From Actinokineospora sp. NBRC 105648 (lineage in GTDB: Bacteria > Actinomycetota > Actinomycetes > Mycobacteriales > Pseudonocardiaceae), in NCBI RefSeq assembly GCF_030269645.1, contig NZ_BSTR01000010.1, forward strand, positions 62,001 through 126,000: DNA of 64,000 bases, in the 5' to 3' direction. The first letter of the stretch is position 1, and every line of letters starts with the position of its first letter. The notes under the pieces were generated by a model, which was not told the origin of the DNA, ran no database searches, and was given only the letters and a program-made list of their open reading frames with translations. The position numbers and the translations under genes are program-made. Of this stretch, positions 35,755-44,828 are shown one piece after another.

Positions 35755-38700
35755 ATGCGCATCTGGTCCGCTCGGGAAGAGAACTCCGCCAGACGGGTCA
35801 CGCCCCGCCGCTTCGCGCGCGGGGCGGCGGGGCTGCTGGTGTTCGTCCTCGTGGCACTGTCCGCGGCGGCCCCCGCCACCGCGCAACCGACTGACCCCGG
35901 CGAGTCCGCCTCGACCTCGGCACCGCCCAGCACGCCCGAGGTGACCAGCGCGCCCGACGCCTCGCCGCCGGTGTCCACGCCACCGTCGACCAGCGCGGGA
36001 GAACCGCCCACCGAGGTCCCCTCCACCGCGACACCCCCCACCACGCCGCCGACGAGCGAACCGACCGGGCCTGCCCCGACGGGTCCTGCCCCGACGAGCG
36101 GGGCACCCACCAGCACCGGCCCCACCAGCACCGGCCCGACGACCAGCGCCGCCCCGACAACCAGTGCGACGACCGGCGTACCCCCCGCGCCGACCCTGCC
36201 CCCCGCGCCCCTGGCGGGACCGCGCGCGGGTGTCGACCTCAACCTGGTCAAGTTCGCCCCCGAGGCGGCGGGCCCCGGTGCGACGATCACCTGGCTGCTC
36301 CGGGTCGGCAACGCCGGTCCGGGCACCGCGACCTCCTTCGTGGTCACCGACACCGTCCCGGCGTCGGTGACCGGCGTGAGCGCCACCGGCGCCGGGTGCG
36401 CGGTCGCGGGTCGGACCGTCAGCTGCTCGGGCGGACCGCTCGGTCCCGGTGACTCGGTGTCCTTCGCGATCAGCGCGGTCACCCCGGTCCCGTTCGTGTT
36501 CCCCTTGGTGAACACCGCCTCGGTGGCCGCGGGACCCGGTGACACCGACGTGAACCCGGGCAACAACAGCGCGACCGCGGTGACCACCACCGCCGCCCCC
36601 GACCCGAGCCTGGCCCTCGTGGTCACCGTGGACCCGCACGACGTCAACGGCAACGGGCTCGGCGACATCGGCGAGCGGGTCAGCTACGCCTTCCAGGTGA
36701 CCAACACCGGCAACGTGACCGTGTTCGGCCTGTCCGTGCAGCACACCGGAGCGGGCGCGGTGCTCTGCGCCGACACCACGCTCTCGATCGGCGAGAGCAC
36801 GACCTGCGCGGGCCCGGACCACGTGATCACCGTCGCCGACATCGGTGTGGGCCAGGTCGTGACCAGCAGCACCGCGACGGCCTCCGCGCCGGACAGCGCC
36901 GTCGCGCGCTCGGCCACCGTGGTCACCAACGTGCCCACCTTCGCCTCGGCGCCCGGCATCGCCCTGGTCACCACCGCGATCCTGGTCGACGCGAACGGCG
37001 ACGGCCTCGGCGAGGCGGGCGAGCAGATCGACTACCGGTTCTCGGTGAGCAACACCGGCAACGTGCCGTTGACCGCGATCACCGTCGCCACGACGCAGAT
37101 CCCGTCAGCCAACCCTTGTGCCGCGGTGGGTTCGCTGGCGCCCAACGCCACCGCCGAGTGCGTCCGCGCGCCGCGGTACGTGATCACGCCGCAGGACGTG
37201 GACAACGGCGCGATCGTGCTCACCGCCACCGCCTCCGGTGTCGCACCGGGTGGCACCGTGGTCACCGCCGAGCCCTCCACCGCGACCACGCCGAGCTTCC
37301 AGTCCCGGCCCGGCATCTCCCTGGTGACCACCGCGACAGCCGCCGACGAGAACGGCGACGGGCTGGTCGAGGTCGGCGAGAGCATCGATTTCCGCTTCAC
37401 CATCACCAACACCGGCAACGTGCGGCTCACCGCGATCGGCGTGGTGCGCCAGTCCCCGGCGGGCGCGGGCGGCTGCCCGACGGGTCTTGAGCTGGCGCCC
37501 GCGGAGACCGTCGACTGCTCCCACGCGCCCAGGTACGTCGTGACCGCGGCGGACGGGGCGAACGGGGTGGTCACCCACACCGCGAGCGCGGTGGGCACGG
37601 CGCCGGACGGCACCGTGATCACCTCCCGGCCCACGACCACGAACACGCCCGTGTTCCTGGCGCGCCCGGCGCTGCGGCTGGTCTCGACCATGGAACTGGT
37701 CGACCAGAACGGCAACGGGATCGGCGACCTGGGCGAACCGGTCCGGCTCAGCGTCACCGTGACCAACACCGGCAACGTCGCGCTCACCGCCGTGTCGGTC
37801 GAGGGCCTGCTCAGCGGGATCCCGCAGTCGGGCTGCCAGCAGGCTGTCCTGGCCATCGGGCAGAGCGCCACCTGCGTCCGCGACCCGTATTACATCAGCC
37901 AGGCCGATGTGCTGGCGGGAGCGTTGATCGGCGTCGCGACCGCGATCGGCACCGCCCCCGACGGCGGCCGGGTCGAGTCGGCGCCGGTGAGCGACAACAT
38001 CCCGGTCTTCGTGCCCGTGCCGGTGCTGGCCGTGGTGGTCGACGACCTGCTCGGCGACCTCGACGGCAACGGGTTGGCCGACCTCGGCGAGGTGGTCGAC
38101 TACACCTTCACCGTCACCAACTCGGGCAACGTCGCGGTCACCGGGCTGGTGGTGCACGACGCGAGCGGCGTCGGGGTCACCTGCCCGCGGACCGCACTGG
38201 CACCGGGTGAGCACGTCGTCTGCACCTCCGACGCGGGCCACACCACCACCGCCGCCGACCTCGCCGCCGCCGAGGTCGTCAAGCGGGCGACGGCCACCGC
38301 GACCGCTCCCGACGCGGCCGCGGTGGTCTCGCCCGAGGCCTCCGCGCACACCCCGACGTTCGCCGCGGTGCCCGCCGTGGCGCTGGACAAGACCGCCACG
38401 CTCGACGACCGCAACGGCAACGGTCTGGCCGACCTCGGCGAGACCGTCCAGTGGACGTTCCTGGTGGTCAACAACGGCAACACGGCACTGGCCCAGGTGC
38501 GGGTCGACGACCCGCTGGCCGGCCCGGTCACCTGCCTGGCCACCAGCCTGCGGCGGCAGGAGTTCACCACCTGCTCGGCGGACCGGGCGCACACCGTGAC
38601 CGAGGCGGACATCGTCGCGGGCAAGATCGACAACACCGCCGTCGCGCGGGCGGTCGGCGACGCGGGCGGGCCGCCGGTCGTGTCCCCGCCGGACTCCACC

Positions 38701-39996
38701 ACCACCCCGACGGCCGCGCCCGCGCCCGCCCTGGCCCTGACCAAGTCGGCCGAGCTGGCCGACCTCAACGGCAACGACCTCGCCGACGCGGGCGAGACGG
38801 TCCAGTACTCGTTCCGGCTGACCAACACCGGCAACCAGACCCTGACCCAGGTCCGCGTCGACGATCCCAAGGCGGGCCCGGTGACCTGCCCGGTGACCGT
38901 TCTCGCCCCGGGTGCCTCCGTCGTATGTGTGGCGGCGCCGTACGTGGTGACCGCCGCGGACATCGCGGCCGGGGTGGTCCGCAACATCGCGGTCGGCACC
39001 GGGACCCCGCCGACCGGTCCGCCGGTGGTGACCCCGCCTGCCACGGTCGACGTGCCGGTGGCCGACCCGGGGCTCGACCTGGACAAGCTCGCCGTGCTGC
39101 GCGACACCAACGCCGACGGGTTCGCCAACGTCGACGAGCTCATCGACTACACGTTCGTGCTGACCAACACCGGCAACGTGACCCTCGTCGACGTCGGTGT
39201 GGACGACCTCACCGCGGGCCCGGTGACCTGCCCGGTGACCGTACTCGCGCCTGGTGCGTCCGTGACCTGTTCGGCACTGCCCTACACGGTGACCGAAGCG
39301 GACGTGATCGCCGGTGTGGTGCACAACGTGGCCACCGGTTTCGGCACGCCGCCGGGCACCGGACCGCCGGTCCGGACACCGCCGGTGACCAGGGACATCC
39401 CCGCGGCCGAGGAGTCCTCCAGTGGCGGCGAGGGCAACGAGGCGGGGGAGGAGGGCGAGGGTGACACCGACACCCCGCTCCAGCCCGGGCCCGCGCTCGC
39501 CCTGGTGAAGAAGGCCGCGCTGCACGACCAGGACGGCGACGGGCTCGCCGACGAGGGCGAGCGGATTGCCTACTCGTTCGTGGTGACCAACACCGGCACC
39601 GTGGTGCTGACCGGGGTCGGTGTCGACGACCCGCGGCTGGCGGGCGTGGTCTGCCCCGTGACGGTGCTGGCACCGGGGCGGACGGTGACCTGCGACGCCC
39701 CGGTGTACGTGGTGACCGCGGCCGATGTCGCGGCGGGCTCGGTGCGCAACGTGGCCACCGCGTTCGGCACCCCGCCCACCGGTCCGCCGGTGATCTCACC
39801 GCCCGCGCGCACCCGGGTGCCCGCGGACCGACCCGGCGACTGGTTCGGCGGGTCCGGCGACGCCCAGGGGGCAGGCGACGCGTCCTTGGCGGCCACCGGC
39901 ACCGTGCTGCCGGGGTGGTTGCTCGGCGGTGGACTGCTCCTGCTGGTCACCGGCGCGCTGCTGGTCGTGGTCGTTCGCCCGCGGCGACGCGGGTGA
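35755..39996 (+). CDS. Giant secreted DUF11/DUF7507-type repeat protein with LAxTG anchor
   Basis: 1413-residue cell-wall protein. A basic signal peptide ends near ATAQ (44), followed by a Thr/Pro/Ser-rich stalk (about 45-160). A DUF11-like domain comes next, then nine repeats of about 110-130 residues. Each starts with a calcium-type loop such as DVNGNGLGDIGE, DENGDGLVEVGE or DQDGDGLADEGE, and continues with YxFxVTNTGNVTL and a conserved Cys pair. The C-terminus has LAATG at 1378-1382, a hydrophobic helix and RPRRRG, the sorting signal of class E sortases. No sortase gene is in the window. The ATG at 35755 has AAGGTGG upstream; an ATG at 35698 is less likely. Adhesion or surface-layer structure is inferred. 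Confidence 0.9.
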   Translation: MRIWSAREENSARRVTPRRFARGAAGLLVFVLVALSAAAPATAQPTDPGESASTSAPPSTPEVTSAPDASPPVSTPPSTSAGEPPTEVPSTATPPTTPPTSEPTGPAPTGPAPTSGAPTSTGPTSTGPTTSAAPTTSATTGVPPAPTLPPAPLAGPRAGVDLNLVKFAPEAAGPGATITWLLRVGNAGPGTATSFVVTDTVPASVTGVSATGAGCAVAGRTVSCSGGPLGPGDSVSFAISAVTPVPFVFPLVNTASVAAGPGDTDVNPGNNSATAVTTTAAPDPSLALVVTVDPHDVNGNGLGDIGERVSYAFQVTNTGNVTVFGLSVQHTGAGAVLCADTTLSIGESTTCAGPDHVITVADIGVGQVVTSSTATASAPDSAVARSATVVTNVPTFASAPGIALVTTAILVDANGDGLGEAGEQIDYRFSVSNTGNVPLTAITVATTQIPSANPCAAVGSLAPNATAECVRAPRYVITPQDVDNGAIVLTATASGVAPGGTVVTAEPSTATTPSFQSRPGISLVTTATAADENGDGLVEVGESIDFRFTITNTGNVRLTAIGVVRQSPAGAGGCPTGLELAPAETVDCSHAPRYVVTAADGANGVVTHTASAVGTAPDGTVITSRPTTTNTPVFLARPALRLVSTMELVDQNGNGIGDLGEPVRLSVTVTNTGNVALTAVSVEGLLSGIPQSGCQQAVLAIGQSATCVRDPYYISQADVLAGALIGVATAIGTAPDGGRVESAPVSDNIPVFVPVPVLAVVVDDLLGDLDGNGLADLGEVVDYTFTVTNSGNVAVTGLVVHDASGVGVTCPRTALAPGEHVVCTSDAGHTTTAADLAAAEVVKRATATATAPDAAAVVSPEASAHTPTFAAVPAVALDKTATLDDRNGNGLADLGETVQWTFLVVNNGNTALAQVRVDDPLAGPVTCLATSLRRQEFTTCSADRAHTVTEADIVAGKIDNTAVARAVGDAGGPPVVSPPDSTTTPTAAPAPALALTKSAELADLNGNDLADAGETVQYSFRLTNTGNQTLTQVRVDDPKAGPVTCPVTVLAPGASVVCVAAPYVVTAADIAAGVVRNIAVGTGTPPTGPPVVTPPATVDVPVADPGLDLDKLAVLRDTNADGFANVDELIDYTFVLTNTGNVTLVDVGVDDLTAGPVTCPVTVLAPGASVTCSALPYTVTEADVIAGVVHNVATGFGTPPGTGPPVRTPPVTRDIPAAEESSSGGEGNEAGEEGEGDTDTPLQPGPALALVKKAALHDQDGDGLADEGERIAYSFVVTNTGTVVLTGVGVDDPRLAGVVCPVTVLAPGRTVTCDAPVYVVTAADVAAGSVRNVATAFGTPPTGPPVISPPARTRVPADRPGDWFGGSGDAQGAGDASLAATGTVLPGWLLGGGLLLLVTGALLVVVVRPRRRG

Positions 39997-40151
39997 GCCA
40001 GGGTGGCCTCCAGGAATCGGGGCAAGTTTCCTGGGGGCCGCCATCCCCACCCACCGGTCCCACCGAGGCGCCGGTCGAGCTGTTCGCGCCCGCCGCACCC
40101 ACTACCGCAACGGATGATCCACAGTGGACTCAGCGCGCCGGGATGGTCGGA

Positions 40152-40500
40152 CCCGTGCTGCTCGTGCACGACGTGGTCGCCGGTCTTGAGCGCCAGCGGG
40201 TCGACCGCGTCGCGCCGCCGGGACGGCACCTTGGTCGATATGTCCTTTGTGGACATGCCTTGCCGACCGCCGGTGAGGTCGGTCTCGGTGAGCACGACCG
40301 GCGCCGAGCCCGGAGCGGCGAAACCGTCCTCGATCGCACTGCGGACCACGGTGACCACACCCGCGCGTGGCGGCACCGCCCGCGGCGGTGTGTGCGCGCA
40401 GGTCGGCGAACGCGCGCTCGACCTCGCCGCGGTAGCCCTCGACCGGGCGGACGTCGAGGGTGATCGCGTCCTCGGTGGTCAGCTGGGAGAGCGTCCACAC
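40152..40500 (-). pseudogene. Fragment of transcription-repair coupling factor gene (mfd)
   Basis: In one frame the minus strand reads LSQLTTEDAITLDVRPVEGY and RGEVERAFADLRAHTAAGG. In another it reads AGVVTVVRSAIEDGFAAPGS, VVLTETDLTGG, then VDPLALKTGDHVVHEQHG. These are two nearby Mfd segments that precede the helicase domain; the stretch normally between them is deleted and the frame is broken. The helicase part is absent. The rest of the 809-bp gap (39997-40805) shows no intact gene. Confidence 0.6.
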
Positions 40501-40805
40501 GGGTGGTCGCCCTCGCGCGCGGGGGTAGACCACCCGGGGTGTGATCGGGTGCGGGAGCCCTGTCCCGGCACACAGGTCGCGCCCGCGCCCGCCACCGGCG
40601 ATCCGCCGCGGCCCGGCACGGTCGTCCTCGTCGCGGCGAGTCACAATCCCCACGTCAGCGGGCCTGCGTTCACCCGATCGAGCAAGGCCGGACGGCCCGG
40701 AAAGGGCACCGCGGCGGCTAGCCTGGAGACGCATTCTGTTCGGTGCGAAGACTTCGCCGGTCAACCGCATCGGCGGACGCACCGGGCTCGCGGAAGGGCT
40801 GAGTT

Positions 40806-41978
40806 GTGAGCCTGTCTCTTGAGCCGGAGTTCACCCAGTCCGGGGCAGCGCCCCGCCGCTGGACATCCCTTCGACTTCCCCTGACCCTCGTCGCCTTGTG
40901 CGCCGCGGCGCTCGTGCCCGCGGTGGTCCACGCGCCGTCCGCGCGAGCCCAAACGGCTGCGGTCTCCCTGGCCAGTGCCGCGAACTTCGCCGTGCTGGCC
41001 GCGACCACCGTCACCAACACCGGTGCGACCACGGTGACCGGCGACCTCGGCGTGAGCCCGGGCACCGCGATCACCGGTGTCTCGCCCGGCCAGGTGGCGG
41101 GCACCATCCACGCGGGCGACGGCGTCGCGGCGCAGGCCCACACCGACCTGGCCGCCGCCTACGGCGACGCCGCGGCGCGCCCGGTGACCGCCACCATCTC
41201 CGCCGAACTCGGTGGGACGACCAGGACACCCGGTGTGTACGACTCCGCGCCCGGCACGTTCGGGATCACCGGCACGCTGACCCTCGACGCCCAGGGCGAC
41301 CCGAACGCGGTGTTCCTGTTCAAGGCCGAGTCCACCCTGGTCACCGCGGCGGGCAGCGGCGTGGCGCTGGTGGGCGGCGCGCGGGCGAGCTCCGTGTTCT
41401 GGCTGGTGGGCAGTTCGGCGACGCTGGGGGCGGACTCCCAGCTGCGGGGCACCGTCCTCGCCTCGACCTCGATCACCGTCTCGGCGGGGGTCACCGTCCT
41501 GGGCCGGCTGCTGGCCCGCGACGCGGCGATCACGCTGGACACCGCCGCGATCACCACCGTCGGCCAGCTCTCGATCGCGGCGGACCCCGCGGCGGACCTC
41601 GGCAGCGGTGTCCCGGGGGAGACCCTCAGCGGCAAGCTCGGTCCGGTGACCGTCGACGCCGACGGACTCGCCTCGTGGACGGCCACGGTGTCGCTGAGCG
41701 GCTTCACCCGCGACGGCGGCGGCCAGGCCCCCGTCCCGAACACGAGCGCCGGCTACTGGTCGGGGGCCGCCGACCCGGAGGTGGGCTCGGGCACCTTCAC
41801 CCCGGGGCAGCTCACGGCGGCGCAGGCCCAGTCCCTCGGACTCGCCCGGACGGCGTTCACCATGCGCTCGGGATCCGCGGTCACCTCAGTGACCTGGAAC
41901 CCGACGCTGGTGGTGACCGTGCCGCTCTCCGCGACAGCGGGCGGGTACACCGGCACCGTGACGCACTCGGTGGCCTAG
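40806..41978 (+). CDS. Secreted DUF3494 (ice-binding fold) protein with WxL-like C-terminal domain
   Basis: 390 residues. A signal peptide with twin arginine-like start (RRWTSLRLPLTLVALCAAAL) ends near ARAQ. Residues about 50-260 fit DUF3494: LASAANFAVLAATTVTNTGA, ITGDL-like GDLGVSPGTAITG, PGVYDSAPGTFGITGTLTLD and VFWLVGSSATLGADSQLRGT. This right-handed beta-solenoid binds ice in some bacteria and acts as an adhesin in others. The C-terminal 120 residues end YTGTVTHSVA and match the WxL-like protein at 43629. Starts at GTG with GGAAGGG about ten bases upstream. It faces the WxL/DUF916 genes. Confidence 0.85.
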   Translation: MSLSLEPEFTQSGAAPRRWTSLRLPLTLVALCAAALVPAVVHAPSARAQTAAVSLASAANFAVLAATTVTNTGATTVTGDLGVSPGTAITGVSPGQVAGTIHAGDGVAAQAHTDLAAAYGDAAARPVTATISAELGGTTRTPGVYDSAPGTFGITGTLTLDAQGDPNAVFLFKAESTLVTAAGSGVALVGGARASSVFWLVGSSATLGADSQLRGTVLASTSITVSAGVTVLGRLLARDAAITLDTAAITTVGQLSIAADPAADLGSGVPGETLSGKLGPVTVDADGLASWTATVSLSGFTRDGGGQAPVPNTSAGYWSGAADPEVGSGTFTPGQLTAAQAQSLGLARTAFTMRSGSAVTSVTWNPTLVVTVPLSATAGGYTGTVTHSVA

Positions 41979-42166
41979 CGCTCCCGGGGCCGCGGGTGGC
42001 CGGCTCGATCGTGGCTTGGCAGGGCACTTCCCGGGTGATCCGACACCGCCCCCACCTGCCGGGGACCACGCTCGACGGACCTGAGGTCCGAGCATGGTCC
42101 CACCGGACAAGCAACGTGGACAACGGATCGAGCCATCTCCGTCGTGGGGGGCTCACCCGCGGGTGA

Positions 42167-42553
42167 TCAGCGGGTGGGCCTCGCCCGGCGCCCGGCCCGG
42201 GCGACCATCAGGACGCCGAGGGCGATCATCCCCAGGGCGGAGCCGACCACCGCGAGGACCGGGAGGTCGAGCCCGGTGGCGGCGATGGTCGGGACGACCG
42301 GGCTCGCGGCGGCGGGCGGCAGCGGTTGCGGCAGTGGTTGCGGCAGCGGGGTGGGCGTGGGCGTGGGTTGCGCGGGCCGGACGATGCGGAAGCTCACGTC
42401 GGTGGTGTCACTGTCCGCTGTGGACGGTGCGGTGGTGGTCTGCGCGGCCGCGTGGGCGGCCGAGGCCAGTGGGACCAGGAAAGCCGCGATCACCACGCCG
42501 AGCCCCGCGGCCCGGGCGGCGGTCCCGCGTCGTCCGGTCGTCTTGTCCGTCAT
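42167..42553 (-). CDS. Small secreted anchored protein
   Basis: 128 residues: signal peptide with AGLGVVIAAFLVPLASAAHA, a mature part rich in Thr, Gln and Pro (TPTPTPLPQPLPQPL), then IAATGLDLPVLAVVG, a hydrophobic helix and RAGRRARPTR. IAATG followed by a helix and basic tail resembles a sortase signal, otherwise it is a simple C-terminal membrane anchor. The ATG has GGAGG four bases upstream. It follows the DUF916-like gene and probably belongs to the same surface operon. Confidence 0.75.
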   Translation of the reverse strand: MTDKTTGRRGTAARAAGLGVVIAAFLVPLASAAHAAAQTTTAPSTADSDTTDVSFRIVRPAQPTPTPTPLPQPLPQPLPPAAASPVVPTIAATGLDLPVLAVVGSALGMIALGVLMVARAGRRARPTR

Positions 42554-42595
42554 GTCGCCTCCTGCGCCTCGCGCCGGGTGGCCCCGGCGTGCTGA

Positions 42596-43636
42596 CTATC
42601 CATTGAGGACCGGCTGAGCCGGTTCGATCGATCCCGCCCGCTCGGCGGACTTCTTCTTCCCGTGCCTGCGCAGCAGGTAGAGGCCCGCCAGGAGCAGGGC
42701 CACGACGGAGGCGATGAGCCACGGGTTGGTCAGCGGGCTGCCCGCCTCGCCGACGCTGCCCGCCGCCGGGAAGGTGATCAGCGCGGTCGCGCTGTCCTTG
42801 GCGGTGCCGCTCGCCAGGTCGACGCGCATCGTCCAGGGGCCGTTGGGCAGCTGCTCGGGGAACCGCACCGTGACTGTGCCCGACTGCGCCGGGCCGAGGG
42901 TCGTGCCCGTGCTCACCGCGAACGGTCCGGCCGTCAGCATCCCCGGGCCGTTGGACAGCACGGCCGCGCCGGTCAGGTCCAGCGCGCGGCCACCGGTGTT
43001 GGCCACGTGCACGGCCACCGAGGGGACACCCGCGTCGTCGCGCATCGGGACGAGGTCACCGATGGCGAAGGACGAGACCGGCTCCCCGCCGGGACCGATG
43101 TCCAGGTAGAGCCGGATCCCGACGCGGTGGACCTGCTTGATGGCGGTGCCGCTGTCCGGGTCGACCGCGGTCGAGGCCCAGAGCACCGCGTACCGCTCGC
43201 CGGGCGGCGCGGTGGGCGGCACCGCGATGGTCACCTTCAGCGTCGCGGACTTGCCCGGCCCGAGGTCCACCCGGGTGTGGTCGAGGGAGATCCAGTCGGC
43301 CAGCTCGTTGGTCGCGTGGCCCTCGCCGAAGCGGAACCGCCCGTCCTCGATCGTCGCGGCCGCCGGGTAGAGGTCGATGGCCTGCCGGTCGCCGGACTTG
43401 TTCGCCACCAGGACCTTCCGGTCCACCAGGGTGCCCGGTGGCAGGTGGTCCACGATGTAGCGCAGGGCCCGGGGGTCGTCGCGGCGGTTCACCGGGGCGT
43501 CGAGCAGCTGGATCCCGATGCCCCCCGCGGCCGCGGTCCCCGGCTGGCGCGCCGCGCCCGCGGCGGTGGTCCCGAGGGAGGTCAGGACCACCACCGCGAG
43601 CGCCGCCGAGGCGAGCAGTCTCCGGTGCTCAGGCAA
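42596..43636 (-). CDS. DUF916-like (WxL-interacting) membrane-anchored protein
   Basis: 346 residues: signal peptide LLASAALAVVVLTSLGTTAA, an N-terminal Ig-like domain with GTLVDRKVLVANKSGDRQAI and SATLKVTIAVPPTAPPGERY, a second Ig-like domain with PSVAVHVANTGGRALDLTGA, then one transmembrane helix (LIASVVALLLAGLYLLRRHG) and a basic tail. DUF916 proteins bind WxL proteins and peptidoglycan in Gram-positive bacteria; this layout matches. TTG at 43634-43636 is the most likely start, overlapping the end of the WxL-like gene. Confidence 0.82.
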   Translation of the reverse strand: MPEHRRLLASAALAVVVLTSLGTTAAGAARQPGTAAAGGIGIQLLDAPVNRRDDPRALRYIVDHLPPGTLVDRKVLVANKSGDRQAIDLYPAAATIEDGRFRFGEGHATNELADWISLDHTRVDLGPGKSATLKVTIAVPPTAPPGERYAVLWASTAVDPDSGTAIKQVHRVGIRLYLDIGPGGEPVSSFAIGDLVPMRDDAGVPSVAVHVANTGGRALDLTGAAVLSNGPGMLTAGPFAVSTGTTLGPAQSGTVTVRFPEQLPNGPWTMRVDLASGTAKDSATALITFPAAGSVGEAGSPLTNPWLIASVVALLLAGLYLLRRHGKKKSAERAGSIEPAQPVLNG

Positions 43637-44183
43637 CGGAGTGCGTGACCGTGCCCGTGAAGTCGCCGGCCTGGCTGTCCAGCGGCACGTTCACCGAGAT
43701 GGACGCGCTCCACCCGGCGGTGTTGTTGCCGGTGCCCCCCGTGTGGGTGAACGCGGTCAGCGGCGCGACGTTGTCCAGCGCCTGGGCCCCCGCGAGGTTT
43801 GTCTGCGCGGGGGTGAACGTGCCGTTGCCGGTGGTCGCGGTGGCGGGCCCGGACCAGTAGTCCACTTCGGACGCCAGCACGGTCTCCGACGGCGTCGCCG
43901 CCCCGGCGGTGAAGTCGGTCGAGGTCACCGTGGCCAGCCACGACGCGTCGGGCGCCGCGCGGCCGTCGGTGACCGCCACCGTGCCGAGCGACCCGTTGAT
44001 CACCGTGCCCGGCGCGCCGGTGCCCAGGTCCGCGGAGGGGGGCGCGACGATGTCGAGGGTGCCCGCCAGCAGTTCGAAGGTCACCACCGTGTCGTCGGTG
44101 GGGTCCGCGGCGGCGGGTGCCGCGGCCAGCCCGACGGCCATCGCGCTGCAGGCGAGCACGCCGAGGAAGGTGCGAGTGCGCAT
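43629..44183 (-). CDS. WxL-domain-like secreted protein
   Basis: 184 residues: signal peptide MRTRTFLGVLACSAMAVGLA ending near AAAD, then a single beta-rich domain with TFELLAGTLDIVAPP, SLGTVAVTDGRAAPDASW, and SINVNVP-like SISVNVPLDSQAGDFTGTV and the ending THSVA. It matches the C-terminal domain of the DUF3494 protein. Classic WxL proteins have Trp-x-Leu motifs; here they are not strict, so it is a relative. The ATG has AGGA six bases upstream. It is the first gene of an operon with the DUF916-like gene. Confidence 0.78.
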   Translation of the reverse strand: MRTRTFLGVLACSAMAVGLAAAPAAADPTDDTVVTFELLAGTLDIVAPPSADLGTGAPGTVINGSLGTVAVTDGRAAPDASWLATVTSTDFTAGAATPSETVLASEVDYWSGPATATTGNGTFTPAQTNLAGAQALDNVAPLTAFTHTGGTGNNTAGWSASISVNVPLDSQAGDFTGTVTHSVA

Positions 44184-44828
44184 GGAAAATCCTGTCTGTG
44201 GGGGGTTTCCAGTGGAAGGGCTGAACTCGCGCTGGACCACGGGCCCGACATCACCCTAGGCGCGACACGCCGTTCCCTCCAGCAAACAGCAACGAATTCC
44301 GGTACTTTTCTCAATCGTGTCGACGGGGCCACGATTTCGTGGCGCTCTGTGTCGCGATCGCATATTTCCACCTCGGCGCAGCGAATTCTCGCTGCGGTGC
44401 GCTGACTGTCTGTGGGTGTGCCGCGGTGATCATTCCAGGTAGCGGCGCACCGGACCGGAGAACCATCGATTTTCCGAGATTCTGTCGCGCGCGGGTTTCC
44501 CTGTTCGCAGGCTTTCCTGCTCACCCTGGCGACGGGGCGGTCGACCACGGCTGGCACGGTGGACCGCCGACCTCTCGACCGGCGGGTGTGTTGTTTGGCC
44601 TGTCACAGTGTGGGTACTCCCTGTGCGCGGGAGCGTCGCTCGTCCCGCCAGCGCCCGAGCCCCCGGTGCGACGGCGGTTCTCGCATTCACGGGTACCGCG
44701 CTGGAACCGATTTGGTCCCCACGTATGAGTTTCCGCGGTGTGCGGAGACCCAAGTCCCCGCGCCTCGCCCACAGCCGATCCTCGTTCATTTCCGGCTCGT
44801 CCCCGGAACCGCCACAGGAGAAACACCC
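44184..44828. other. Gene-free divergent control region
   Basis: About 645 bp between the WxL-like gene and the repeat membrane-protein gene. I see no coding sequence with the codon bias of this genome. Both flanking genes must have their promoters here. Confidence 0.5.
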
